A program made the translations under genes and the position numbers. A stretch of DNA of 35,577 nucleotides from an uncultured Fibrobacter sp. (GTDB lineage: Bacteria; Fibrobacterota; Fibrobacteria; Fibrobacterales; Fibrobacteraceae): the NCBI GenBank assembly GCA_946186895.1, contig CAMHOW010000023.1:1-35577 (forward strand), in the 5' to 3' direction. A model generated the notes under the pieces. That model searched no databases, was not told the origin of the DNA, and saw nothing but the letters and a program-made list of their open reading frames with translations. How positions within the stretch are numbered: the first letter of the stretch is position 1; each line of letters begins with the position of its first letter. This document shows positions 16,941 to 24,760 of the stretch, piece after piece.

Positions 16941-19064
16941 ATGAATTCTAATATGAAAAAGTTTGTAATTTTACCTGCCATGGCCTTGCTCCTTTCGGCT
17001 GGTTACGCCGCCGCCGAAGATCAGGATTCTATTGTTCAGCAACAGAAATCCTTGATAGAAAAGCTGGATTCGCTCAATGATGCTGTGCTGGGTCTTAGGA
17101 TCAATGGAACGGCAAAGGCCGGAGTGAATGTCTCCAAGGCTGAATCGGATCAGTTTGCCCAGGAATCTCCGACTCAGGAAAACCAGGCCTATACCGATGT
17201 AAACCTGGTTTTGTCGGCACACCCCACCTCTGAGACGCAGATTCATTTGGAAATGCGCCTGCATAAGGATTGGCAGAATGCCTACGACGAGAACAACAAT
17301 CCCGTTATTGGTCACTGGTTCTCTTACGATGGCTCTATCCTAGACAAGCACCTGGACTTCAACTTAGGCTATATGCGCGTGGGTTATTCTCCGCTGACAT
17401 TGTTCACACCTCAGCCCGACTTGCTTCAGGAACCGGAAATTTTTGCCGAGAAGCGCGTTTACGCACTCTCCCAGCGGAACCTGGATACCACTAGCAATCG
17501 TCTGATGCAGGGTGTCAATGCTGAATACCATAGCGGTGAACTGGGAGTGATTGACGACATCATGTTGCAGGCTACCGGTTCCAGAATGCGTAATGTTGGT
17601 AAAAAGAACGACCAGGTGTTCTTTGACTTTGATTATACAGACAGGTACGTCTATGGTGGTCGTGCCGGTATCGGACTCATGGGAGCCTATATTGGTGTGA
17701 ACTACGTGGATGCCTTTGACAGGTTCTTGACCCGTAGATCCATGGTTCTTGAAAGTTCTGATACGGTCTATTACGAAGATAACCGCGTGTTCTCGGGCGA
17801 AATTGGGTTCTCGTCCCAGAAGTTGCTGCCGGATTTGCCTTTTACCTTCGGCTTAAAGGGCGAAATGGCCAAGTCTAACTGGGAAGTGGAACGTGATTAC
17901 CTTGTAGCGGTCGCTGATACGTTCTATGCGCTTGCTCAGTCGTATTACCTCAACCCCGAAGGGGCCAGAGATTCTGTGGTCTATCTTGCTACGAGCTACA
18001 AGAATGCCGATAAGACCAAGAATGAATCCTATGGCAAGCTTCATGGTGGAAGTTTCTACGTGGAACCCTTTGTCCAGGGCAACATTGCGGACATCGATTT
18101 TAACTTGAAGGCCCAGTACATCCAGGTGGATGACGATTTCTGGTCTGAAATGGCATCGACTCCTACATACCGTGGCGGAGCGGTCGTGCTCAATTCCAAT
18201 GCGTTGTATGGTAGTACCAACGATAGCATGCTGATGGCAAATTTCGGGTCATCCAGTCTTGAAAACCTGTATTTTAGCGTGTACAATTCCAATAGCTTGA
18301 ATGCTACGAACCTTTTGACTTCTGGTAAAAAGAATGTGTATGGCAACACTGGCGAAAGTTCTTATCTGTATTCCCGCCTGGATAACAACTACAAGAACGC
18401 CCATTTCTACAGGAACGGTTATTCTGCAGCAGTGCTGAAGCGCCGTGAAATGGGAGAACTTCTCTCTCTTATTGATCCTACGGTAGATTTGGCTCAGCCT
18501 TATGGCCTTGCCACGCCCGATCGTAAGGGCTTTACTTTGAGCTTGGATCTGAAATGGAATGATGCTGTTTCTCTCAATGGTCGGTTCAAGCAGCTTGAAC
18601 AAGAAAAGACGGTTGAAAAGACCAACACCTATACCGAAATGGCCGGTGGCCTTGGTGTCGATGTGGGTGTGTTGCTGAACTTGGATCGTCATCTGATTGT
18701 GCAAGGCTCTTACGCTTATAGCGAAGAAGACGAATTCCTCAAGAGAAACGCTGGCCGGGTTATTGCCGGTGCCACCTTGGATGTTTGGGGCCCCTTCGCG
18801 GTGCTTGCTGGCTACCAGGCCTATGAACGTCATTTGGGCAGAGGTGCTGCCCTGGCTGAGGGCTTGCAGATTAAGAGCTCCAAGGAAGCGCTGCTTCTGG
18901 GAGGGCTACGCATGAAGATCGCTCCGCTCTCTTATGTTTCCCTGCAGTACGGTGTTCTTAACAACGAGCTGGGCTACAGCTGGAGCAATGAATCTGGTTC
19001 AGGTAGTAAGAAGGTTTCCATCGACAAAAACGTGATTGTGGCTGATGTCACGGTGAATTTCTAA
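16941..19064 (+). CDS. Large outer-membrane beta-barrel protein, third of three
   Basis: 707 residues. The ATG at 16941, or the in-frame ATG five codons later, begins a signal peptide ending near GYAAA. A coiled-coil-like stretch follows (QQQKSLIEKLDSLNDAV), then beta strands to the end at VTVNF with terminal Phe. Blocks shared with the preceding barrel are YSPLTLFTPQPD, EPEIFAEKR, RLMQGVN and LIDPTVDLAQPYGLAT. GGGG lies upstream of the start, in a 15-base gap. The N-terminal helix in all three barrels could oligomerise or project into the periplasm. Function is not known from sequence. Confidence 0.68.
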   Translation: MNSNMKKFVILPAMALLLSAGYAAAEDQDSIVQQQKSLIEKLDSLNDAVLGLRINGTAKAGVNVSKAESDQFAQESPTQENQAYTDVNLVLSAHPTSETQIHLEMRLHKDWQNAYDENNNPVIGHWFSYDGSILDKHLDFNLGYMRVGYSPLTLFTPQPDLLQEPEIFAEKRVYALSQRNLDTTSNRLMQGVNAEYHSGELGVIDDIMLQATGSRMRNVGKKNDQVFFDFDYTDRYVYGGRAGIGLMGAYIGVNYVDAFDRFLTRRSMVLESSDTVYYEDNRVFSGEIGFSSQKLLPDLPFTFGLKGEMAKSNWEVERDYLVAVADTFYALAQSYYLNPEGARDSVVYLATSYKNADKTKNESYGKLHGGSFYVEPFVQGNIADIDFNLKAQYIQVDDDFWSEMASTPTYRGGAVVLNSNALYGSTNDSMLMANFGSSSLENLYFSVYNSNSLNATNLLTSGKKNVYGNTGESSYLYSRLDNNYKNAHFYRNGYSAAVLKRREMGELLSLIDPTVDLAQPYGLATPDRKGFTLSLDLKWNDAVSLNGRFKQLEQEKTVEKTNTYTEMAGGLGVDVGVLLNLDRHLIVQGSYAYSEEDEFLKRNAGRVIAGATLDVWGPFAVLAGYQAYERHLGRGAALAEGLQIKSSKEALLLGGLRMKIAPLSYVSLQYGVLNNELGYSWSNESGSGSKKVSIDKNVIVADVTVNF

Positions 19065-19075
19065 GGGGTATAAAG

Positions 19076-19948
19076 ATGAAACATTTTTGCTTGTATCTAA
19101 CAGCTTTGGTCGCTTCCGTGATGGTGGGTTGTTCATCCATGGAGGTCGATGACGATGAATTGTATTCAGAAAATTTCCCCAAGGACTTTGTGGATTCTGT
19201 TTACATGCAGCTGAACCCGGTCTTACGTTCGAGGCAGATTGTGGACTATATCGCCCTCCATAATGACTCCTTGAAAAAGAACATGAAGTCGGATGCCTAT
19301 GCGGAGATGTTCTCCAAGGATTCGGCTGCGTTCTACGAAGACACGTCGGTAATCCACGAGATATTTGTGAACCCCTTCTACCTGGGCTTGACTGAAGAAA
19401 CCTGGGAAGACATGTGGCTGACGACTTATGTTGACAAGGTTACCTGCGAAAAGGAAAAAATCCTTAAGGAAATCAGCTTGATTATGCCTTCTTCTACACC
19501 CCGGATTATCGTGGACAGTGTCCAGTACAAGGCAGGTACGACTATTGGAACTATCTATGGCAAGACAGCAGCGGATGCGGAGTCTAAGGCTTACGTGCTT
19601 GGTGATACCATCAAGATATCCAATCAAGATGTAGTCTACGACTCTGTAGATGTTTGTGATACCGTTACCACGGAAAAACCTGGTGCCCTGTCGGGTGCTT
19701 ACAAGTCTTACCTATTCGCATTCAATATGTACGACGCTTTGGACGAGTTGGTTGCGTTGAAAAAGGTTCCTCTTGACTTGAAGGCGATTGCCTATCACTA
19801 TGTCACGTACGGAAAGCTTCATGGCCTGCCTTATCGTCGTTGTAATTCTGATGAAAAGAAAAACCCTGTAAGGCCGATCCTCAGCATTACTGATACGGTC
19901 GATAAACTTTATTGTGATGATAACGGCGTAGTCCGTCAAATCAACTAG
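19076..19948 (+). CDS. Lipoprotein of unknown function in the envelope operon
   Basis: 290 residues. The signal peptide ends in the lipobox VMVGC with Cys19, followed by an acidic stretch (EVDDDELYSENFPKDF). Aspartates after the Cys do not follow the enteric +2 retention pattern directly (the +2 residue is Ser), so surface or outer-membrane location is possible. The body is mixed alpha/beta with several Cys and no domain I recognise. It sits 11 bases after the third barrel and 12 before the GH18-like gene. It may be the lipid-anchored partner of the barrels; that is inference from position only. Confidence 0.65.
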   Translation: MKHFCLYLTALVASVMVGCSSMEVDDDELYSENFPKDFVDSVYMQLNPVLRSRQIVDYIALHNDSLKKNMKSDAYAEMFSKDSAAFYEDTSVIHEIFVNPFYLGLTEETWEDMWLTTYVDKVTCEKEKILKEISLIMPSSTPRIIVDSVQYKAGTTIGTIYGKTAADAESKAYVLGDTIKISNQDVVYDSVDVCDTVTTEKPGALSGAYKSYLFAFNMYDALDELVALKKVPLDLKAIAYHYVTYGKLHGLPYRRCNSDEKKNPVRPILSITDTVDKLYCDDNGVVRQIN

Positions 19949-19960
19949 GGTGAGGAAATT

Positions 19961-21016
19961 ATGAATATCAAAAGGATTATTTTTCCCCTGATTCTTGGCT
20001 GTGCCCTTGGGGCCAATGCCGCCGATAAGGTGGTGGGTTATTACCCCTATTGGAGCCAGTATTCCCAGTTCTATCCCAAGGATATTCGCTATAATACGGT
20101 GACTAATATCCATTATGCCTCGCTTACGCCTGCAGAAGACGGATCTCTCGCCTTTGCCGACGAGAACGATGCGGAAAATTTCAAGACTTTGGTGCAGATG
20201 GCCAAAGACAATGGTGTGAAGCTGGTTATTTCTGTCGGTGGATCGGAAGCTGAAGGTAGCCTGAAAGCCATCGCCTCTTCGGCAGACGCTCTTAAAAAGT
20301 TCGTCGAGAATGTCAACGACTGGCTGTCCGAAAATGGCGGCGACGGCATCGAAGTGGATTGGCAGAACCTGACTGAAGAAGATTCTGGAGACTTTGCAAA
20401 GCTCCTGGACGCTTTGAATGACGGCCTTGACGGAAAGATTCTTACGGCTACGGTCTATCCTGGTGTTGGAATGGCCGCTTATAAGGCCGAAACCCTGAAC
20501 AAGCTTTCCTATGTGGACGTGTTCATGGCCGACCAGATGACAGAAGAATCCGAAAGCCTGGTTCCTAACCAGAGTGCCAATTCCGTCAAGGAGGCTCTGG
20601 ACGCTGTGGCTGAAGCTGGTGTGAATAAGGACTTGCTGGTGCCTGTTATCTACCTGTATGGAAAGTCCTTTACGGGCGCCAAGGGCCTAGGAACAAGCCA
20701 TCAGGGTACCGGAAGCGGTAACGAAGGTTATCTCTCCTATGCCGAGCTCATGGGCAAGTTCGATACGCCGGACTACAAGGTAACCTTCGATGAAGACTCC
20801 AAGTCCGAAGTGGCAGTCAGTGAAACTGAATCCATCGTCTTTATGGGTATCCCGTCTGTAAAGGCCGTGGCGGAGCAGGTCAAGGAAGATGGCATGGCCG
20901 GTGTTGCGGTCTATGATCTTTCTCAAGACCATCATGAACCCATTGTTTCGCTCTTGGTGACTATCGGTCTGCAGATTCGCCCCGAAGTCAACTACAAGCC
21001 CGCTAAAAAGAAATAA
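19961..21016 (+). CDS. GH18-like protein with substituted catalytic motif, probable non-catalytic glycan-binding protein
   Basis: 351 residues. Sec signal peptide with cleavage after ALGANA (about residue 20). The mature N-terminus VVGYYPYW, the strand LVISVGGS (about 88-95) and DGIEVDWQNL (128-137) identify a GH18 TIM barrel. The family signature is DGxDxDxE. Here D128 and D133 are kept, but the middle Asp is E131 and the catalytic Glu is Q135 (CAG at 20363-20365). Later barrel strands are recognisable (LTATVYPG, VDVFMADQM, LVPVIYLYG, MAGVAVYDLSQD). Loss of the general acid argues against chitinase activity, so a lectin-like role is more likely. It is the last gene of the six-gene operon, before a strong terminator. 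Its C-terminus is a short basic tail (PAKKK). Confidence 0.8.
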   Translation: MNIKRIIFPLILGCALGANAADKVVGYYPYWSQYSQFYPKDIRYNTVTNIHYASLTPAEDGSLAFADENDAENFKTLVQMAKDNGVKLVISVGGSEAEGSLKAIASSADALKKFVENVNDWLSENGGDGIEVDWQNLTEEDSGDFAKLLDALNDGLDGKILTATVYPGVGMAAYKAETLNKLSYVDVFMADQMTEESESLVPNQSANSVKEALDAVAEAGVNKDLLVPVIYLYGKSFTGAKGLGTSHQGTGSGNEGYLSYAELMGKFDTPDYKVTFDEDSKSEVAVSETESIVFMGIPSVKAVAEQVKEDGMAGVAVYDLSQDHHEPIVSLLVTIGLQIRPEVNYKPAKKK

Positions 21017-21062
21017 AACTCCAAATCAACCGGGTTGTCAATCCGGGTTGGTCTAGAATGAT

Positions 21063-21090
21063 AAAAGCCCTAGCAATGCTAGGGCTTTTT
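21063..21090. terminator. Strong bidirectional terminator at the end of the envelope operon
   Basis: AAAAGCCCTAGC (21063-21074), loop AAT, GCTAGGGCTTTT: a perfect 12-bp stem with T-run to 21090 and an A-run on the other side. It can also stop the minus-strand GH5 gene that ends at 21108. Confidence 0.9.
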
Positions 21091-21107
21091 GCTGTATTCA
21101 ATATCTA

Positions 21108-23381
21108 TTACTTGCTTACCCAGCGGAGTGTGAGCCTCTGGGTCTGCTGGCGGATTCGCACTACGTAGCTGCCTTGCGGGAGTCCGCCCAGAGCAACGCT
21201 GGGCGACGTGGCTGCATCTATGGTCACTTGCTGGAATACCTTGTTTCCAATCATGTCGTAGATATCCACATAGATTGGCTCGGGCCTATTGCTGTTAATG
21301 TGGAGTATTCCGACATGTACGTTGGCATTCAGGCCCTGGGCTGCGATGACAGCACCGATAGCCTCCGGAGGCGTGATAGGATTTCCGCCAGGTGTATAGG
21401 AATCTGACGAGCCGGGGTTCGATGAATCACTGGACAAGTCTATTACTGGAGCGGTTGTGTCGCCGATAGTGAATATAACCGTCTTTTTCAGGGCTTCAAT
21501 AGAATCTGTTTCGGGAATGGTCGCCACAACTGTGACTATTGCCTTGGTATTGCCGGCAATAGCTGCGCTTCCGTCCTTTGTTACGTAGGGGGAGGTTGCC
21601 TCTCCGTCGAAGGTGTAGGTCACAGGGGAGCCGTAGGCAGATATGTCACGGAACATGTTCTCGACTCTTTCGCCAAGGGCGAACTTATAGCTCTTGAGGG
21701 TAGATAGGGTATTCTGTGCTTTTCTGTATTCCACCACGATGGTGTCTTGCATGGCACGGTAACCTGTAGTGGCCTCTGCGGTAGCTACAATCTTTGAAGA
21801 ACCAAACTTGTTCATCTGGTACATCCATAGCGGATTCTCCTTCTGTGTACTGGAGCATCCTGCGACAGAGCAATTAGATTTACCGACTTCTACATAGGTT
21901 GGATCCAAGGATTTCAGGGTGAATGTCATGCCTTGGTCTGTTTTTCCGGATGGGGGGAATGTCCATTCAATTTTTCCGTCGCCGTCATAGTCCATGAGGC
22001 GGCTGGATCCCTTTGCCGAAGTGCAGTTGCCTTTATAACGGCATACCATATCCATGAAACCGTTGATCGTCTGCCCGGCAACCCGTTGGATGGTTACGAC
22101 GGTTTGGCTTCCGTCATTGCCGGTTAAGATGGAATAGCCATAGCCATGGATTGTCAGGGTTGAGCCAGAAACGGTAACCACGGATTCGTTGCTAGACGTA
22201 TAGGTGCAACCAGACTTGAGTTTTCCGGAAATGGTGGCTTCCGTCTCCTTGGCAACTATGTGTGTGGCTGCGCAACTTCCGCTACGCTTGCCCTTGGTGA
22301 GCGAATCAGCCCAGGTCCTTGCGTTTTTGGTAAGGTAAGATTTAACGATACTGCCAGAAGCCGTCAGCGTAGCTTCATTGAGATCCTTTTCTGTGATAAG
22401 GGGAGAACTTCCGTCAAAAAAGGCGGATTTCTCAGATTTGTTATCGATGTGGCTTGTCTTCTGACGGAAACTCCAGTTACAGTTAGGAATTTTTTTCTGG
22501 TCCATGTAGCTGGTCCAGTCGTTGGTGGCGCTGGTGTTGGGGTCACCATCGCCATCGGCGTTGGTAGTGCCCCATTCACTGATGAACACTGGGTATCCTT
22601 TGTTCAGGGCGGACTCAATGTTTCCGCTATAGCTGCCTTTGCTATGGGTGGCGGCGTAGAAATGGAATACGTAGGCGATATTCTTTGCACTCACCGGGTC
22701 ACTAGCACCCTGCTGGGGATTCTGAGACCAAACAGGTGTACCAACAATAATCAGGTTGTCGGTGTTTTTACGGATAGACGCCGAGACCGTGTTGGCGTAG
22801 CTTTTGATGTTTCCCCAGTTTCCACCGCTTCCGTTTACGGGCTCGTTGTAGATTTCATAAATGATATTGGGAACGTCTTTGTATTTTGCGGAAATTTTGG
22901 AGAAGAAAGAATTTGCAAGGGATGTTTCGTAATGGGCGCGGTGGCTGTGCCAGTCAACGATAATGTAGACGTCGTTTTCGATGGCCGCGGCGACCATTCT
23001 GTCAAGGATGCCTTCCATTCCGCCGGGGTTTCCCTTGTAGGAACTGCTTGCATCAATGGCGTTGGATGTTCCTCCGTCGGAGTTGTAATACTCAATGCCC
23101 ATGGCAAAGCGGAACACGTCAATTTTCAGGTTGTCCGTGGCCCAGTCAATGACTGTCTTGTTGTAGTAAGGTTCGCCGGTAGCGTCGGACCAGAAGAGGC
23201 TCATGCCACGTAGCATGGCTTGTGCGCCATTCTTAGCACCGACTATCTTGTTGCCGTTGGTGTGCAGTGCTCCGTAATAGGATACGGGGCCTACTTTTTT
23301 GGGCGTTACGTCCGTGGCATCGGCAAAAAGGAAAGTTGATGCTGCCGACAACGCAAACAAAACTTTACATAATGTCTTCAT
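21108..23381 (-). CDS. Multidomain GH5 endoglucanase with T9SS-like C-terminal sorting domain
   Basis: 757 residues from the ATG at 23381. The frame extends to 23405, but the later ATG directly starts a signal peptide (MKTLCKVLFALSAAST, cleavage after FLFA). The GH5 domain covers about 32-355: RGMSLFW, VDWHSH, acid/base E180 in EIYNEP and nucleophile E269 in ISEWG. A Cys-rich, Ig/BIG2-like region follows (about 370-690, with SNESVVTVSGSTL and DYDGDGKIEW), then a Gly/Pro/Ser linker. The final 70 residues fit a type-A T9SS sorting domain (VDIYDMIGNKVF, LPQGSYVVRI, terminal WVSK). It is secreted endoglucanase, exported probably by Sec then T9SS. It is only distantly related to the two GH5 lipoproteins at 7940-11531, since the catalytic motifs differ (SEWG rather than GEFG). 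Confidence 0.9.
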   Translation of the reverse strand: MKTLCKVLFALSAASTFLFADATDVTPKKVGPVSYYGALHTNGNKIVGAKNGAQAMLRGMSLFWSDATGEPYYNKTVIDWATDNLKIDVFRFAMGIEYYNSDGGTSNAIDASSSYKGNPGGMEGILDRMVAAAIENDVYIIVDWHSHRAHYETSLANSFFSKISAKYKDVPNIIYEIYNEPVNGSGGNWGNIKSYANTVSASIRKNTDNLIIVGTPVWSQNPQQGASDPVSAKNIAYVFHFYAATHSKGSYSGNIESALNKGYPVFISEWGTTNADGDGDPNTSATNDWTSYMDQKKIPNCNWSFRQKTSHIDNKSEKSAFFDGSSPLITEKDLNEATLTASGSIVKSYLTKNARTWADSLTKGKRSGSCAATHIVAKETEATISGKLKSGCTYTSSNESVVTVSGSTLTIHGYGYSILTGNDGSQTVVTIQRVAGQTINGFMDMVCRYKGNCTSAKGSSRLMDYDGDGKIEWTFPPSGKTDQGMTFTLKSLDPTYVEVGKSNCSVAGCSSTQKENPLWMYQMNKFGSSKIVATAEATTGYRAMQDTIVVEYRKAQNTLSTLKSYKFALGERVENMFRDISAYGSPVTYTFDGEATSPYVTKDGSAAIAGNTKAIVTVVATIPETDSIEALKKTVIFTIGDTTAPVIDLSSDSSNPGSSDSYTPGGNPITPPEAIGAVIAAQGLNANVHVGILHINSNRPEPIYVDIYDMIGNKVFQQVTIDAATSPSVALGGLPQGSYVVRIRQQTQRLTLRWVSK

Positions 23382-23406
23382 AAATGTATTCCATCCTTTT
23401 GGCATA

Positions 23407-23414
23407 AAAATATA
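23407..23414 (-). promoter_or_regulatory. Candidate -7 box of the GH5 gene at 21108-23381
   Basis: Read on the minus strand it is TATATTTT, 26 bases before the ATG at 23381, within an AT-rich run. No clear -33 element was found. Confidence 0.3.
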
Positions 23415-23458
23415 TATCTTATATCGAGATAGGGACTTAAAGGATGTAATAAATAAGT

Positions 23459-23480
23459 TTCACGTTGTAAACAAGTGACC
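23459..23480. promoter_or_regulatory. Imperfect inverted repeat between divergent GH5 and jelly-roll genes
   Basis: TCACGTTGT (23460-23468), AA, then ACAAGTGA (23471-23478) forms an inverted repeat with one unpaired base. It lies midway between the two divergent genes, about 80 bases from one start and 130 from the other. It is a possible operator; the symmetry is modest. The rest of 23382-23610 is AT-rich promoter DNA without a gene. Confidence 0.3.
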
Positions 23481-23552
23481 TATGCCACAACAAGGCCGAA
23501 AAACGGGCTTTGTAAAATTATTTTTTGAGTTTTTCGCCCCTTTTTTTTCAAA

Positions 23553-23567
23553 AAAAGAGTATATTTG
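23553..23567 (+). promoter_or_regulatory. Promoter of the jelly-roll T9SS-type protein
   Basis: AAAAGAGTATATTTG contains TATATTTG, a full match to the Bacteroidetes-type -7 element TAnnTTTG, 43 bases before the ATG. The same 14-mer AAAAGAGTATATTT recurs at 32774-32787 upstream of another gene. Confidence 0.5.
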
Positions 23568-23610
23568 AGAACAAACCCGCCCGTACTGGGCATAACAAAG
23601 AGAGAGAACT

Positions 23611-24639
23611 ATGAAAAAGCAAATGATACTTGCCTCTGCAGCTATGGCCGCCGCTGCATTTGGCTTCGAAACATGGGTCGGTGGTGTCGCTGGTTCCTAC
23701 CAGGTGAATACTGGTTTCGGCGATCCGGATCCGGAATTGAACAAGGCCGGTTACTGGTTTGATTATGCGGACGATGCTGACGGTGGTCAGTCTAGCGTTA
23801 CTTGGCCGACTGCCAAGGGTAACGACTACTCCACTGATGCCTTGGACCCCATTATCGACATGTGTAAGGGTGTCTGCGGTACCATCAACCTGTCTAAGGG
23901 TACCCTGACCTATGATCCGTTCGTTGGTATTGGCTTCAACGTCAAGGGCGAAAACGATGAACAGGCCGACGCTACTGCTTGGGGTGGCCTCTGCATCGCT
24001 TATGACTTTGACGGTACTGCCGCTGCAACTCTCGAACTGGGTCTCGGTAAGGCTGGCGATGACGCCATCGGTAGCGCTAACCCGGCTGCAGCCCTTCCTG
24101 CTGGTAAGGGCAAGTTGCTGGAGCTCCCTTGGTCTGAATTCCAGCAGCCGAACTGGGCAAAGACAAAGATCGCCACTGCTGACGCCGTCACCAAGCTGGT
24201 CGCCGTGAAGTTCAAGGTCCAGGGTAAGGATGGTGCCAACACGTTCAACATCATGTCTATCGGACCTTACACCGGTGGTGCATGTACGGTTACCGCTGGT
24301 AGCGGCACTACTCCGTCTGGCGACAGTGGCACTACTCCGGGTGGCAACACCACTCCGGGTGGCAACACTACTCCGGGTGGCGATAGCGGTACGACTCCGG
24401 CTCCTGCCGCAATCGGTGACTTCTCCGTGTCCACCGCCAAGGCTATCCTCTCTGGTCGCACCCTTTCCTTCTCTGGCATCTCCAGTGCCAAGGTGGAAAT
24501 CCTGAACCTCCAGGGTCAGATTGTGATGAAGGGCTCTGCCGCTTCTTCCATGAACCTGATGGGTCTGGATGCCGGTGTTTACATGGTTCGCATTGCCGGC
24601 AAGGCTGTGAACATGAGCCAGAAGATCCTGGTGAAGTAA
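23611..24639 (+). CDS. Secreted carbohydrate-binding-like protein with PGG linker and T9SS-like C-terminus
   Basis: 342 residues. Signal peptide MKKQMILASAAMAAAAFG, with mature start near FETWVGG. Residues about 20-225 form one beta-rich, Trp/Tyr-containing domain (ETWVGG, YWFDYAD, LCIAYDFDG, LLELPWSEFQQPNW, VAVKFKVQG, FNIMSIGPY). This resembles a galactose-binding or CBM11-type jelly roll, with no catalytic residues visible. A linker of GTTPGGNTTPGG type follows (about 232-263). The last 70 residues are a type-A sorting domain (VEILNLQGQIVMKG, LDAGVYMVRI, QKILVK). It is likely a highly expressed secreted cellulose-binding or surface protein: it has a full promoter box, an AGAGAGA ribosome binding site and a strong terminator. 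It lies between the GH5 and GH8 cellulase genes. Confidence 0.75.
   Translation: MKKQMILASAAMAAAAFGFETWVGGVAGSYQVNTGFGDPDPELNKAGYWFDYADDADGGQSSVTWPTAKGNDYSTDALDPIIDMCKGVCGTINLSKGTLTYDPFVGIGFNVKGENDEQADATAWGGLCIAYDFDGTAAATLELGLGKAGDDAIGSANPAAALPAGKGKLLELPWSEFQQPNWAKTKIATADAVTKLVAVKFKVQGKDGANTFNIMSIGPYTGGACTVTAGSGTTPSGDSGTTPGGNTTPGGNTTPGGDSGTTPAPAAIGDFSVSTAKAILSGRTLSFSGISSAKVEILNLQGQIVMKGSAASSMNLMGLDAGVYMVRIAGKAVNMSQKILVK
24304..24399 (+). repeat. Tandem coding repeat of the Gly-Thr-Pro linker
   Basis: Degenerate units encode (G)GNTTP / GDSGTTP. Two 18-bp units at 24340-24357 and 24358-24375 differ at one base. In-frame copy-number change would alter only linker length. Confidence 0.75.
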
Positions 24640-24663
24640 TCACGGAACACATCTAGTTTCTTT

Positions 24664-24696
24664 GAGGGGGAGTTTTCACTCCCTCTCTTTTTTTTA
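24664..24696 (+). terminator. Intrinsic terminator of the jelly-roll T9SS-type gene
   Basis: GAGGGGGAGT (24664-24673), a TTTC loop, and ACTCCCTCTC pair with one mismatch, followed by a run of T's to 24695. Confidence 0.88.
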
Positions 24697-24703
24697 TTAC
24701 AAC

Positions 24704-24735
24704 TTTGATTTAAGGTTGCATTTTATATATATTTA
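24704..24735 (+). promoter_or_regulatory. Promoter of the GH8 gene (Bacteroidetes-type)
   Basis: TTTG (24704-24707), 20 bases, TATATTTA (24728-24735): this fits the -33 TTTG / -7 TAnnTTTG pattern at the normal 19-21 spacing, with one mismatch in the -7. It lies 25 bases before the GH8 ATG at 24761. Confidence 0.5.
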
Positions 24736-24760
24736 GAGCATAAACTCAATGAGGATTCCT

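Noticed and set aside
22260..23213. 317-residue plus-strand frame over the T9SS-type GH5 gene
   Set aside because: Antisense to the GH5 catalytic domain; Val/Gly-rich shadow composition.
24304..24399. Possible CRISPR-like short repeats
   Set aside because: They are in-frame linker codons with no unique spacers; no CRISPR array is present in the window.
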